Below the pieces are notes generated by a model. That model worked only from the letters and a program-made list of their open reading frames with translations, made no database searches and was not told where the DNA came from. A DNA stretch of 15,130 bases from Candidatus Aerophobota bacterium (lineage in GTDB: Bacteria > Aerophobota > Aerophobia > Aerophobales > B3-G15), in contig JAUWZM010000061.1 in NCBI GenBank assembly GCA_030615365.1, positions 1-15,130 on the forward strand. The letters are read 5' to 3'. How positions within the stretch are numbered: position 1 is the stretch's first letter; each line of letters opens with the position of its first letter. Of this stretch, positions 1 through 8,086 are shown one piece after another. Position numbers and translations under genes: made by a program.

Positions 1-135
1 AGAAGTAATATGTAATGAGTGATATGTAATATGTGAAGGACAATAAGTGACGGGTGATGTGTGAATAGTAAGTAAAACTTCATCACTCATTACTTATCAC
101 ATATTACAGTTTTTTGCGTTCTCTGTGGTTAAGTT
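1..135. repeat. AT-rich degenerate repeats upstream of prfB
   Basis: This stretch has no gene and is built from short words that recur directly and inverted. GTAATGAGTGAT at 12-23 has its exact reverse complement at 82-93. GTAATATGTGA at 26-36 has its exact reverse complement at 97-107. The two pairings are interleaved rather than nested, so the block is better read as two inverted copies of a repeat with shuffled modules than as one simple hairpin. At 116-132 there is a fragment (GCGTTCTCTGTGGTTAA) resembling, on the opposite strand, the middle of the 166-bp element at 1264-1429. I see no open reading frame or convincing promoter here. The function is unknown. Confidence 0.7.
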
Positions 136-170
136 TTGACATCACTTAATGTGTTGAAAGGATAAGGATT

Positions 171-1299
171 ATGTTAGAAAGAGATCTTGGTAAACTGAAA
201 GAACTGGAAGAAAAAGTATTTGAGTTAAGGAGGTTCCTTTGAGGGAGAAAAGGTAAAGCAGAAAATTAAGAATCTGGAAAGAGAATTTTCTCATCCTGGA
301 CGCTGGGATGAAAAGTCTATAAAGGCACTTCAGGAGTTAAGATATTTTAGAGAAAGAGATGAGGAATGGGGGAAATTATTAGAGATATACGAGGAGGCTG
401 CTGCTTTAGGAGAACTACTAAGAGAAGGAAAAGATGAGGATTTAGAGAAAGAACTGGAAAGAAAAATTAAAGATTTGGAAAAAAGGGTAAGCAAAGTTCA
501 AATAGAATCTTTCCTTAGTGGGAAATATGATCAGACTAATGCTATTTTGTCTATTCATCCGGGAGCAGGGGGAACCGATTCCTGTGATTGGGCACAGATC
601 CTTTTGCGAATGTATCTAAACTGGTGTAAGGAAAAAGGCTATAATACTCGTGTAGTGGAATGGATTGCAGGAGAGGAAGCAGGAATAAAAACTGCTACCG
701 TGTTAGTAGAAGGAAAGTTTGCTTTTGGATATCTTAAGGAAGAAGTGGGAATCCATCGGTTGGTTCGGATATCGCCTTTTGATACGGCTAAGCGACGCCA
801 TACTTCTTTTACTGCTGTTGATGTGATCCCGGAAACTCGGGAGGAAGAAATTGATATAAAGGACAGCGATTTGAAAATAGACACCTTTAGGGCAGGAGGG
901 CCAGGAGGACAACATGTGAATGTAACTGATTCAGCAGTGAGGATTACTCATTTGCCTACAGGAGTTATAGTGCAATGTCAAAATGAACGATCTCAGCATA
1001 AGAATAAATCTATGGCCTTAAGAGTCCTAAGATCGCGATTGCACAATCTTTATCAATTAGAGAAAGAGAAAGATTTAAAGAAAAGATATCGGGAGAAAGC
1101 CCGAATAGAATGGGGTTCTCAGGTAAGATCGTATGTGTTGCATCCTTATACTTTGGTGAAGGATCACAGAACCGAAATAGAAGTCTCAGATGTAGAATCT
1201 GTTCTCAATGGGAAAATTGATAATTTTATTATTACTTCGTTGAAAGGAAAACGTAACCGTTTAGCCACTAAGTCACCAAGGCACAAAGAAGTGATATGA
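171..1299 (+). CDS. prfB: Peptide chain release factor 2 (RF2), made by programmed +1 frameshift
   Basis: RF2 reads UAA and UGA stop codons in the ribosomal A site and triggers peptide release. The reading frame starts at ATG 171, with an SD (GAAAGGA, 156-162) 8 nt upstream. It meets TGA at 240-242 and continues in the +1 frame from GAG at 241, giving about 375 residues (23 before the shift, 352 after), close to the usual 365-370. The stop-recognition tripeptide SPF is at about residues 201-203 and the catalytic GGQ at about 245-247 (nt 904-912), matching the E. coli RF2 spacing. SPF identifies RF2 rather than RF1. The first part is the usual charged helical N-terminal domain. The C-terminus is odd: about 15 residues extend past the usual RF2 end, and the last 11 (ATKSPRHKEVI) are encoded by an interspersed repeat. 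An annotation beginning at an internal ATG near 475 would be wrong. Confidence 0.96.
228..242 (+). promoter_or_regulatory. RF2 autoregulatory +1 frameshift site
   Basis: The site reads AGG AGG TTC CTT TGA G. An SD-like AGGAGG (228-233) lies three bases before the slippery CTT (237-239), which is followed by in-frame TGA (240-242). This has the same architecture as the E. coli site (AGGGGG, three bases, CTT TGA). In the known mechanism, scarce RF2 makes the ribosome pause at UGA, the internal SD pulls the mRNA, and the peptidyl-tRNA slips from CUU to UUU, so RF2 limits its own synthesis. The base after the stop is G here, while E. coli has C. Both the zero frame before the site and the +1 frame after it encode RF2-like sequence, which supports a functional site and not a sequencing error. 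Confidence 0.93.
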
Positions 1300-1429
1300 A
1301 TTTTAAACCCCTATTGGAAAGAGAAGAAGGTATTGCTAAAAAAATTAACCACTGAATACACAGAGGACGCTAAAAAATTTTAAGACCGGGTTTACTTGGT
1401 GTCTTCGTGTCTTGGTGGCTGGATAGTAA
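1264..1429 (+). repeat. Interspersed ~166-bp element, copy 1
   Basis: This segment matches the reverse complement of 8087-8251 at about 90% identity. By hand alignment I count 14 substitutions and 3 indel positions, and the first 46 bases are identical. Its ends are imperfect inverted repeats of about 25 bp (1264-1288 and 1395-1419). Each arm is three tandem copies of an 8-base unit of the form NCACNAAG, for example CCACTAAG, TCACCAAG, GCACAAAG. The middle contains a related CACTGAA/CACAGAG stretch. No transposase is encoded, so it resembles a MITE or REP-like non-autonomous element. It overlaps the last 11 codons and stop of prfB and fills most of the gap before guaB3. Confidence 0.85.
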
Positions 1430-1454
1430 GGAAAACTAAATAAAGGAGATTGAG

Positions 1455-2618
1455 ATGGGGGGATTTTATGTAGGGAGAGAGAGAAAAGCCAGAAAAGCCT
1501 ATGGTTTTGATGAGGTAGCATTGGTTCCTGGAAGAAAGACTATAGATCCTAACGATGTAGATGTGAGCTGGAATTTAAGAGACTCACATTTTAATATCCC
1601 TATCTTAGCCTCAGCTATGGATGGGGTAGTAGATGTTAACTTTGCTGTTGAAATAGGTAAATTGGGCGGATTAGCCGTTCTTAATTTAGAGGGTATTCAA
1701 ACCAGATATGAGGATTCTCAAAAAGTAGTGGAGCAAATAGTTAATTCTTCCAGTGAAAAAGCAGTGGAAATAATTCAAAAGGTTTATCGTGAACCCATAA
1801 AGGAAGAATTAATTAAAAAAAGAATCATGGAGATAAAAGAAGCGAAAGTTCCTGCAGTTGTGAGTTCTATTCCTCAAGAGGCTGATAGATTTGGACCTAT
1901 AGCCGAGGAGGCTGGTGCCGATATTTTTATTGTCCAGGCTACAGTAGCTACGGCTCAGTACATATCTTCCCGGGGGAAGAGATTGGACTTTACTAATTTT
2001 TGCAAGCAAATGTCCATTCCGATAATTGCGGGAAATTGTGTTACCTATGAAGCAGCTTATGATCTTATGGAAACAGGGATAGATGCACTTTTAATAGGTG
2101 TTGGCCCAGGGGCAGCGTGCACTACCAGAGAAGTATTGGGAGTGGGGGTACCTCAGATAACAGCTACTATGGATACTGCTGCTGCCCGAGATGATTATTT
2201 TAAACATTCGGGTCGTTATGTTCCTATTATTACTGATGGAGGGATGATAACAGGGGGAGATATATGCAAAGCCCTGGCTTCGGGGGCTGATGCTGTAATG
2301 ATAGGTTCGGCTTTTGCTAAAGCTAAAGAAGCTCCAGGAGGAGGGTATCACTGGGGAATGGCTACCTCCGATGAGAATCTTCCCCGAGGAGCAAGAATAT
2401 GGGTGGGAACTACTGGAACCTTAAAGGAAATTCTCCAGGGTCCAGCCCGGTTAGATGATGGATCTCAAAATCTTGTTTGGGCAATAAAGATAAGCATGGG
2501 TTACTGTGGGGTAACCAACATAAAACAAATGCATGAGGTAGAGATGGTAATTGCTCCAGCTATTAAAAGTGAAGGGAAGGTGTTTCAGGAAGTTCAACGC
2601 TTGGGAAAAAGGAAGTAG
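1455..2618 (+). CDS. guaB3: GuaB3-type IMP dehydrogenase-related protein
   Basis: This is a 387-residue member of the IMPDH/GMP reductase TIM-barrel family. The family oxidises IMP to XMP with NAD (IMPDH) or reduces GMP to IMP (GMPR). The loop GVGPGAACTTR (about 215-225) carries the catalytic cysteine at about 222, and the phosphate-binding DGGMITGGD is at about 261-269. The two CBS domains of ordinary GuaB are absent. In their place is a short helical insert around residues 85-130 containing YREPIKEELIKKRI, which I recognise from cyanobacterial and actinobacterial GuaB3. The start ATG has AAAGGAGA six bases upstream. It lies alone between the repeat element and convergent rpmB, and no other purine gene is in the window. 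GuaB3 as the family is well supported. Whether it works as IMPDH or GMPR cannot be read from the sequence. Confidence 0.9.
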   Translation: MGGFYVGRERKARKAYGFDEVALVPGRKTIDPNDVDVSWNLRDSHFNIPILASAMDGVVDVNFAVEIGKLGGLAVLNLEGIQTRYEDSQKVVEQIVNSSSEKAVEIIQKVYREPIKEELIKKRIMEIKEAKVPAVVSSIPQEADRFGPIAEEAGADIFIVQATVATAQYISSRGKRLDFTNFCKQMSIPIIAGNCVTYEAAYDLMETGIDALLIGVGPGAACTTREVLGVGVPQITATMDTAAARDDYFKHSGRYVPIITDGGMITGGDICKALASGADAVMIGSAFAKAKEAPGGGYHWGMATSDENLPRGARIWVGTTGTLKEILQGPARLDDGSQNLVWAIKISMGYCGVTNIKQMHEVEMVIAPAIKSEGKVFQEVQRLGKRK

Positions 2619-2683
2619 TGTATCTTTAATCTTACTTATAGAGGTAGCCCAGGTCTTTAAATGGCAGGAAAGCATCTCGCCTC

Positions 2684-2878
2684 TCATTTCTTTAATTTTT
2701 CTAATTGATTTGAGCGAAGGCAAGAGGTACAGATAGAGATTTTTTGAGTGTGGCCATTAATCTGAACAGTTCTGTGCTGGAGATTTGGAAGCCACCTTCT
2801 TTTTGTTCGGTGCCCAGATTTACTTACCTGGTTGCCTACGGTTGGTCCTTTTCCACATATCTGGCATCTTTTAGACAT
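2684..2878 (-). CDS. rpmB: 50S ribosomal protein bL28
   Basis: This is a 64-residue large-subunit ribosomal protein, typical in length for bL28. The N-terminus MSKRCQICGKGPTVGNQVS and the following KRRWLPNLQ are hallmark bL28 sequence. Cysteines at 5, 8, 50 and 53 form two CXXC pairs, so this is the zinc-binding (C+) form. The ATG at 2876-2878 is preceded on the minus strand by TAGGAG with a 6-nt spacer. It is monocistronic: convergent with guaB3 (65-bp gap, no obvious terminator hairpin seen) and divergent from recG. It is easily missed because of its size and orientation. Confidence 0.95.
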   Translation of the reverse strand: MSKRCQICGKGPTVGNQVSKSGHRTKRRWLPNLQHRTVQINGHTQKISICTSCLRSNQLEKLKK

Positions 2879-3162
2879 AAAAAACTCCTATTCAAAATAG
2901 TCAATAGTCTGACAGTCCTATGGTTTTGTAACTTAGATACTGCTAAATCTGAACAAGAACTAATAACTATAAATTATTGAAATTCTAATGGCTCAGAAAA
3001 TCTACAGTCTAAAACTCATAAATCCATACATAGTTTTAAGTTACAAGCAAAATAAAAGTCAATCAGTTAATAGTTCACGCTTATTAGCCTCAAGTTTAGT
3101 AAAGGACGAGTGAACTTGTTTTTTACTAAGGGCAAAATATAACTATAGCATAATTTTTAAAA
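2879..3162. other. Intergenic region between divergent rpmB and recG
   Basis: This 284-bp gap must hold the start signals for both rpmB (leftward) and recG (rightward). I see a perfect 7-bp inverted repeat, AGTTCAC at 3072-3078 and GTGAACT at 3110-3116, separated by 31 bases, just upstream of the proposed recG promoter. For rpmB I found only its SD and no convincing -35/-10 pair. I see no tRNA, riboswitch or additional gene. Confidence 0.4.
3116..3143 (+). promoter_or_regulatory. Possible recG promoter
   Basis: TTGTTT (3116-3121) and TATAAC (3138-3143), spaced by 16 bp, are a plausible sigma70-type pair. Transcription would start near 3150, leaving a leader of only about a dozen bases before the recG ATG at 3163. 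That fits the absence of an SD in front of recG. In such AT-rich DNA this match could occur by chance. Confidence 0.35.
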
Positions 3163-5238
3163 ATGTCAAATTCAAAATTTTCTTTTATTACTCCTATTAG
3201 ATATGCAAAAGGAGTAGGAGAAAAAAAATCTAAATTTTTTAATAAAATGGGGATCAACACTTTATATGACCTTTTTTGGCATTTTCCCTCTTATTATGAA
3301 GATAGAACTCATATTATCTCTATAGCGCAAGCCTCTCCTGGGAAAAGACAGGTAATTCAAGGAAAAGTCTTGCTGATAGATAAAGTGAAATCGGGTAGAG
3401 GTTTAAGTATTTTTAAGGTGCCCGTAAGGGATAGATCAGGTACTATTTATGCTATCTGGTATAATCAGGATTATATAGCCAAGCTCTTAAAAAAAAATCA
3501 GGAAGTGGTCATTAGCGGAAAAATAGAGATAAGACCCAGGGAAAAACAGATATTGGTGGATGATTTTGAAATTTTGGATGGGAAGGAGGATAGTTTAAAT
3601 CTTAAACGTATAGTTCCCTTTTATCCTTTAACTGAGGGTATTTCTCAGAGGGTGGTAAGGAGAATTATGAAGATAAACTTAGAGAAAAACTATCCTCATC
3701 TTATCGAACATCTCCCTCTTTCCTTACGAGAGAAGTATTCTCTTATTCCGTTTAAAGAAGCGTTAACCAATATTCATTTTCCTAAGGATTTTTCCTATCA
3801 GCGCAAGGCTTATAAGAGATTAGTTTTTGATGAGCTTTTTCTTCTTCAGACTGCTCTTGCTTTAAAAAGAAGAGATTATAAGAGGGGAGGGGGAGTAAAA
3901 TTTAAGGTGGAAAATAATTTAGTGAGGAATTTTTTGGATTTTCTTCCCTTTTCTCTTACTCCTTCTCAGAGAAAAGTAATAAATGAGATTTTTAAGGATA
4001 TGGCATCTTCTCAACCTATGAACAGGTTACTTCAGGGAGATGTAGGCTCAGGAAAAACTGTAGTAGCCATAGCCTCTCTTTTAGCAGCCGTAGGAAGTGG
4101 ATATCAGGCTGCATTGATGGCTCCTACGGAGATTTTAGCTCAGCAGCACTATCTAAGAACAAACGAGCTTTTATCTTCTTTGGATGCTCAGCCTTTTCTC
4201 TTGATAAGTGAGCTCCAGCAAAAAGAGAAAGAAAAAATAAAAAATGAGATAAGAGATGGAACAGTAAAACTAATTATTGGGACTCATGCATTGATTCAGA
4301 AAGAGGTGCAATTTTGCAAGTTAGGAATGGTGGTAATTGATGAACAGCATAAGTTTGGGGTTATGCAAAGAGCTACCTTGAGAGATAAGGGCGTATCTCC
4401 CGATGTTCTGGTAATGACCGCCACTCCTATTCCCAGAACCCTTGCCCTTACCTGTTATGGAGATTTGGATGTATCAGTTATTGATGAGCTTCCACCAGGA
4501 AGAAAATCAGTTGTTACACGATGGGTAAGCGAGGGTAAAAGAGGGTGGGCATACCAATTTGTAAGCTCTCAGATAGAGAAAGGAAGACAAGCCTATTTTG
4601 TATATCCTTTAATTGAGGAATCCGAGGAGATTGACTTGAGAGCAGCTCAGGATATGCTCGAGAAATTAAGGAAAGATGTTTTTCCCCAATTTAAAGTTGC
4701 ACTTCTCCATGGTAGAATGAGAAGAGAAGAAAAAGAGCTCATAATGAGACAGTTTTGTCAAGGCGAGATCAATATAATGGTGTGCACCACTGTAATAGAG
4801 GTGGGAGTAGATGTCTCTAATGCTACCATAATGGTAATAGAAAATGCAGAGAGGTTTGGGATGGCTCAGCTCCATCAGCTTCGAGGTAGAGTTGGTAGGG
4901 GAGAGGAGCAATCTTACTGTTTCCTCTTAGCAGGGAGGAAAATATCCGAGGAAGCAGTCAAGAGAATGAAAGTGATGTGTAGAACCAGTGATGGTTTTCA
5001 AATAGCCGAGGAGGATTTAAAGTTAAGAGGGCCAGGACAGTTTTTTGGCACCCGTCAGTGGGGAGAGCTTGATTTGAAGATTGCTAACCTTCTGCGAAAT
5101 CAGGAGATGTTAAATTTAGCTCGTAGCGAAGCCTTCAGTCTGGTAAGGGAAGATCCTCTTTTGAGTAATTATCCTCTTTTAAGTAAGGCAATAAAAAGAA
5201 GATTTCCCTATCAATGGGAATTAGCTAAGGTGGGATAG
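3163..5238 (+). CDS. recG: ATP-dependent DNA helicase RecG
   Basis: RecG is a monomeric superfamily 2 translocase that regresses stalled replication forks and branch-migrates recombination intermediates. This 691-residue protein is full length for the family. The N-terminal wedge/OB region begins with the helix-hairpin-like KGVG motif (about 16-19). Walker A GDVGSGKT is at about 292-299, the DEQH box at 393-396, TATPIPRTLA at about 419-428, and RGRVGRG (motif VI) at about 574-580. The C-terminal segment EEDLKLRGPGQFFGTRQWG, around residues 620-640, is the RecG-specific region after the helicase core. The ATG at 3163 lacks a visible SD, which is unusual in this window, but the N-terminus aligns well with the family so I keep it. 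It is followed after one base by the glcD-like gene, so the two are almost certainly co-transcribed. Confidence 0.96.
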   Translation: MSNSKFSFITPIRYAKGVGEKKSKFFNKMGINTLYDLFWHFPSYYEDRTHIISIAQASPGKRQVIQGKVLLIDKVKSGRGLSIFKVPVRDRSGTIYAIWYNQDYIAKLLKKNQEVVISGKIEIRPREKQILVDDFEILDGKEDSLNLKRIVPFYPLTEGISQRVVRRIMKINLEKNYPHLIEHLPLSLREKYSLIPFKEALTNIHFPKDFSYQRKAYKRLVFDELFLLQTALALKRRDYKRGGGVKFKVENNLVRNFLDFLPFSLTPSQRKVINEIFKDMASSQPMNRLLQGDVGSGKTVVAIASLLAAVGSGYQAALMAPTEILAQQHYLRTNELLSSLDAQPFLLISELQQKEKEKIKNEIRDGTVKLIIGTHALIQKEVQFCKLGMVVIDEQHKFGVMQRATLRDKGVSPDVLVMTATPIPRTLALTCYGDLDVSVIDELPPGRKSVVTRWVSEGKRGWAYQFVSSQIEKGRQAYFVYPLIEESEEIDLRAAQDMLEKLRKDVFPQFKVALLHGRMRREEKELIMRQFCQGEINIMVCTTVIEVGVDVSNATIMVIENAERFGMAQLHQLRGRVGRGEEQSYCFLLAGRKISEEAVKRMKVMCRTSDGFQIAEEDLKLRGPGQFFGTRQWGELDLKIANLLRNQEMLNLARSEAFSLVREDPLLSNYPLLSKAIKRRFPYQWELAKVG

Positions 5239-5239
5239 A

Positions 5240-6643
5240 ATGAGATATGCTAAGGTTACTTCAGAGATTCTCGATAAGCTAAAAAAAATTTTAAGTGAGG
5301 ATAGTATCATAACTGATTCTTTTGATATGGAACCTTATTCTCATGATGAGAGTATAGGATTAAAGTCTTTTCCTGAGGTAGTAGTAAAGCCTGAAACAAA
5401 AGATGAGGTAGCAAAGCTCCTTTCTTTTTCCACTCAAGAGAGGATACCGTTAACTCCTCGAGGAGGAGGAACAGGGGTAGTCGGTGGGGCAGTACCCATT
5501 TTTGGAGGGATTTTGCTTAGCATGGAGAGAATGAACAAGATTCTGGAAATAGACCCTCAAAACTCTATGACTGTCGTGCAGTCAGGAGTTATCAATGGGA
5601 ACCTACAAGGAGAGTTAAAAACTTACGACTTATTTTACCCAGTCAATCCATCCAGTTCAGATAGTTGTACCATTGGAGGTAATGTAGCTCACTCCTCCAG
5701 CGGAGCCAATGCTGTGAAGTATGGAGGAACTAAAAACTATGTGTGTGGATTGGAAACCGTTCTTCCCAGTGGTGAGATCATTAGAGCTGGAGGTAAATTA
5801 TTAAAAAATGTAACTGATTACAGAATGATTCAGTTTATTCTGGGTTCAGAGGGGACCCTGGGAGTAATTACAGAGATAACTTTGCGGGTTGTGCCTCTTC
5901 CTTTAATAAAAGTTGATCTCATCGTTATTTTGCCTGAAATCACCTTTATTGAAAAAATTGTTAAGGAGATAATGGCTAAAAAAATTATTCCTACCAGCAT
6001 TGAATACCTGGATAGTGAAACAGTGAAAATTACTAAGAATTATCTTGCGGATTCTCCCTCTCTTCCTGAGTCTTCTCATTACCTTTTAATAGAGGTGGAT
6101 GGGTTTAGAAAAGAAGAGGTGGAGGCAGATTATCAAACCATAGGGGAGATATGTTTACATCAGGGAGCAGAAGATGTGCTGGTAATTGAGGATGCAGGAG
6201 CTCAGGGAAAGATATGGAAATTTAGACAATCCATGAGAGATGCCTTATTTTCTTTTAGCCCAGCAATGATAGAGGGAGATGTAGTTGTCCCCCGTAGTAA
6301 AGTTGTCTTTTTTTTACAGGAGGTAAAGGGCGTGCTTAAAAAATGGTCTTTATCAGCGGGGATATTTGGGCATTTAGGTGATGGCAATGTTCACATAAAC
6401 ATCCTTAAAGGAGAAATAGAAGATAAAAAATGGGAGGAGAGTATCCCTAAGGCTACTGAGGAGATCTTTCACAGAGCTATTTATCTCGGGGGAAAAATCT
6501 CTGGAGAACATGGAATTGGACTCATTAGAAAACCTTATCTTCCTTTAATAGTAAATGATGCCCAGCTTAATTTGATGAGAAGGATAAAAAGAGCTTTTGA
6601 TCCTGAAAATGTGCTTAATCCAGGTAAGATATTTGATATGTAG
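5240..6643 (+). CDS. FAD-binding oxidoreductase, GlcD / D-lactate dehydrogenase family
   Basis: This 467-residue flavoprotein belongs to the GlcD/Dld (COG0277-like) family, which oxidises 2-hydroxyacids such as glycolate, D-lactate or D-2-hydroxyglutarate. The PCMH-type FAD domain shows LTPRGGGTGVVGGAVP (about 71-86), NPSSSDSCTIGGNVAHSSSG (about 136-155) and GSEGTLGVITE (about 202-212). The C-terminal FAD-oxidase domain shows GHLGDGNVH, EHGIG and the terminal FDPENVLNPGKI. The start is one base after the recG stop, and its SD (AAGGTGGGA) lies in the end of recG. No iron-sulfur partner (GlcF) or electron-transfer flavoprotein gene is nearby, so the acceptor and exact substrate are unknown. The following gene is a flavin disulfide reductase 22 bp downstream. 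The family call is secure. A specific name such as glcD would be over-precise. Confidence 0.9.
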   Translation: MRYAKVTSEILDKLKKILSEDSIITDSFDMEPYSHDESIGLKSFPEVVVKPETKDEVAKLLSFSTQERIPLTPRGGGTGVVGGAVPIFGGILLSMERMNKILEIDPQNSMTVVQSGVINGNLQGELKTYDLFYPVNPSSSDSCTIGGNVAHSSSGANAVKYGGTKNYVCGLETVLPSGEIIRAGGKLLKNVTDYRMIQFILGSEGTLGVITEITLRVVPLPLIKVDLIVILPEITFIEKIVKEIMAKKIIPTSIEYLDSETVKITKNYLADSPSLPESSHYLLIEVDGFRKEEVEADYQTIGEICLHQGAEDVLVIEDAGAQGKIWKFRQSMRDALFSFSPAMIEGDVVVPRSKVVFFLQEVKGVLKKWSLSAGIFGHLGDGNVHINILKGEIEDKKWEESIPKATEEIFHRAIYLGGKISGEHGIGLIRKPYLPLIVNDAQLNLMRRIKRAFDPENVLNPGKIFDM

Positions 6644-6665
6644 TTTAAAATAAAAGGAGTCAATA

Positions 6666-8060
6666 GTGTTGGAAAAGGAAGGAGAAGTTGTAGTTATTGG
6701 AGGTGGGCCTGCTGGTTATGTAGCCTCTATTCGTGCTGCTCAGCTCGGAGGGAAAGTTATCCTGATAGAAAAGGATAAGTTAGGTGGGGTATGTGTAAAT
6801 GCGGGCTGTATTCCCACTAAAACTTTAGTGCAAAGCGTAGAGCTTCTCTCTCTCATGGAAAGGGCAGAGCAGTTTGGCGTAAAGGTAGAAAATTTTTCTT
6901 TTGACCTTGCCCTGATAATGGAAAGGAAAAGAAAAATAGTGGATCGATTGGTGGGGGGAGTAGGATATTTAATCAAGAAAAACAAAATTAACCTGATTAA
7001 AGGAAGGGCTACTGCTATTACCTGTTCAGGAGTAGTAGTTGAAACTAAAGAAGGAGATTATGAGATTAAGGCTAAAAATAGTATCATTGCTACAGGTTCC
7101 TCTCCTGTTACTTTACCCTTAGAGGAAGTTGATGATAAAGATATTCTTACCAGTACCGAAGCCCTGAATTTACATAAGATACCCAACCATCTCCTCATTA
7201 TTGGCGGGGGGGTGATTGGATTGGAATTTGCCCATATTTATGGAGAATTGGGAAGCAAGGTGAGCATCGTAGAGATGCTTTCTCATATTCTTCCAGGAGA
7301 GGATAAAGAGATAGCTGAGAGGCTGCAACGCGTCTTAACAAAAAAGGGTATTTCTATTTTCACCAGTTCTGCAGTGAAATCAGTTGAGAAGAACAAGAAT
7401 AATTACAAAGCTTTTATCGATACTGTTGAGGGAAAGAGTGAGATTCCTTTTGAGAAAGTGTTGGTGTGCATTGGTCGAGCTCCCAATTCTAAGGATATAG
7501 GACTGGAGGAATTGGGAGTAAAGGTTGATGAGAAGGGCTGGGTTAAAGTGAATGCTCAAATGCGAACCAATATTCCCAATGTATATGCTGCTGGAGATGT
7601 AATAGGAGGATACTGCCTGGCTCATGTTGCCTATGCAGAAGGGGAAATAGCGGCAGAAAATGCTATGGGTCACTCATCCAGGATAAACTACCGAGCAGTT
7701 CCCCGTTTTGTATGTTCTTCCCCAGAAGTGGCCAGTGTAGGCTTGTCCGAGGAAGAGGCTCATCAGAAGGGTTATTCTGTAAAAGTTGGCAAGTTTCCCT
7801 TTGTAGGAAATGGCAAGGCATTAATACTGGGAGAAAGCGAAGGGTTTGCGAAGGTGGTCTGTGATGCTGAATCAGAAGAAATTTTAGGGGTGCACATCCT
7901 TGGTCATCAGGCTACTGATTTAATTACCGAGGCTACTTTGGCTATAAATTTGGAGTGTACTGTGAATGAGGTGATTGATACCATTCATGCCCATCCTACA
8001 TTATCTGAGGCAGTAAAGGAAGCATTTCTTGAGGCAAAGGGAAGAGCAATTCATATTTAA
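6666..8060 (+). CDS. lpdA: Dihydrolipoyl dehydrogenase
   Basis: This 464-residue pyridine nucleotide-disulfide oxidoreductase reoxidises dihydrolipoyl groups of 2-oxoacid dehydrogenase or glycine-cleavage complexes with NAD. The N-terminal FAD motif GGGPAGY is at 12-18, the redox-active pair C43/C48 lies in GGVCVNAGCIPTK, a second GGGVIGLEFA fold binds NAD, AAGDVIGG contacts FAD, and the C-terminal HAHPTLSEA supplies the His-Glu dyad (about H443/E448). These features are typical of LPD rather than glutathione or mercuric reductase. The start is GTG at 6666, chosen because AAGGAG (6654-6659) lies six bases upstream. An adjacent TTG would be three bases later. There is no E2, E1 or gcv gene in the window, so which complex it serves is not shown. 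It is probably the last gene of recG-glcD-like-lpd. A repeat element begins 26 bp after the stop. Confidence 0.93.
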   Translation: MLEKEGEVVVIGGGPAGYVASIRAAQLGGKVILIEKDKLGGVCVNAGCIPTKTLVQSVELLSLMERAEQFGVKVENFSFDLALIMERKRKIVDRLVGGVGYLIKKNKINLIKGRATAITCSGVVVETKEGDYEIKAKNSIIATGSSPVTLPLEEVDDKDILTSTEALNLHKIPNHLLIIGGGVIGLEFAHIYGELGSKVSIVEMLSHILPGEDKEIAERLQRVLTKKGISIFTSSAVKSVEKNKNNYKAFIDTVEGKSEIPFEKVLVCIGRAPNSKDIGLEELGVKVDEKGWVKVNAQMRTNIPNVYAAGDVIGGYCLAHVAYAEGEIAAENAMGHSSRINYRAVPRFVCSSPEVASVGLSEEEAHQKGYSVKVGKFPFVGNGKALILGESEGFAKVVCDAESEEILGVHILGHQATDLITEATLAINLECTVNEVIDTIHAHPTLSEAVKEAFLEAKGRAIHI

Positions 8061-8086
8061 CGGGAGTCCCTGATTAATTATATTTG

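Noticed and set aside
136..166. TTGACA at 136-141 as the -35 of a prfB promoter
   Set aside because: The best -10 candidate (GATAAG at 161-166) is spaced by 19 bp and would start transcription at or after the prfB ATG, removing the SD. It is more likely chance.
475..1299. prfB starting at the internal ATG at 475 as a shortened RF2
   Set aside because: The frame continues upstream through RF2-like N-terminal sequence to the frameshift site, and no SD precedes this ATG.
2551..2980. Plus-strand ORFs overlapping rpmB
   Set aside because: They have no recognisable protein features and are antisense to a clear bL28 gene.
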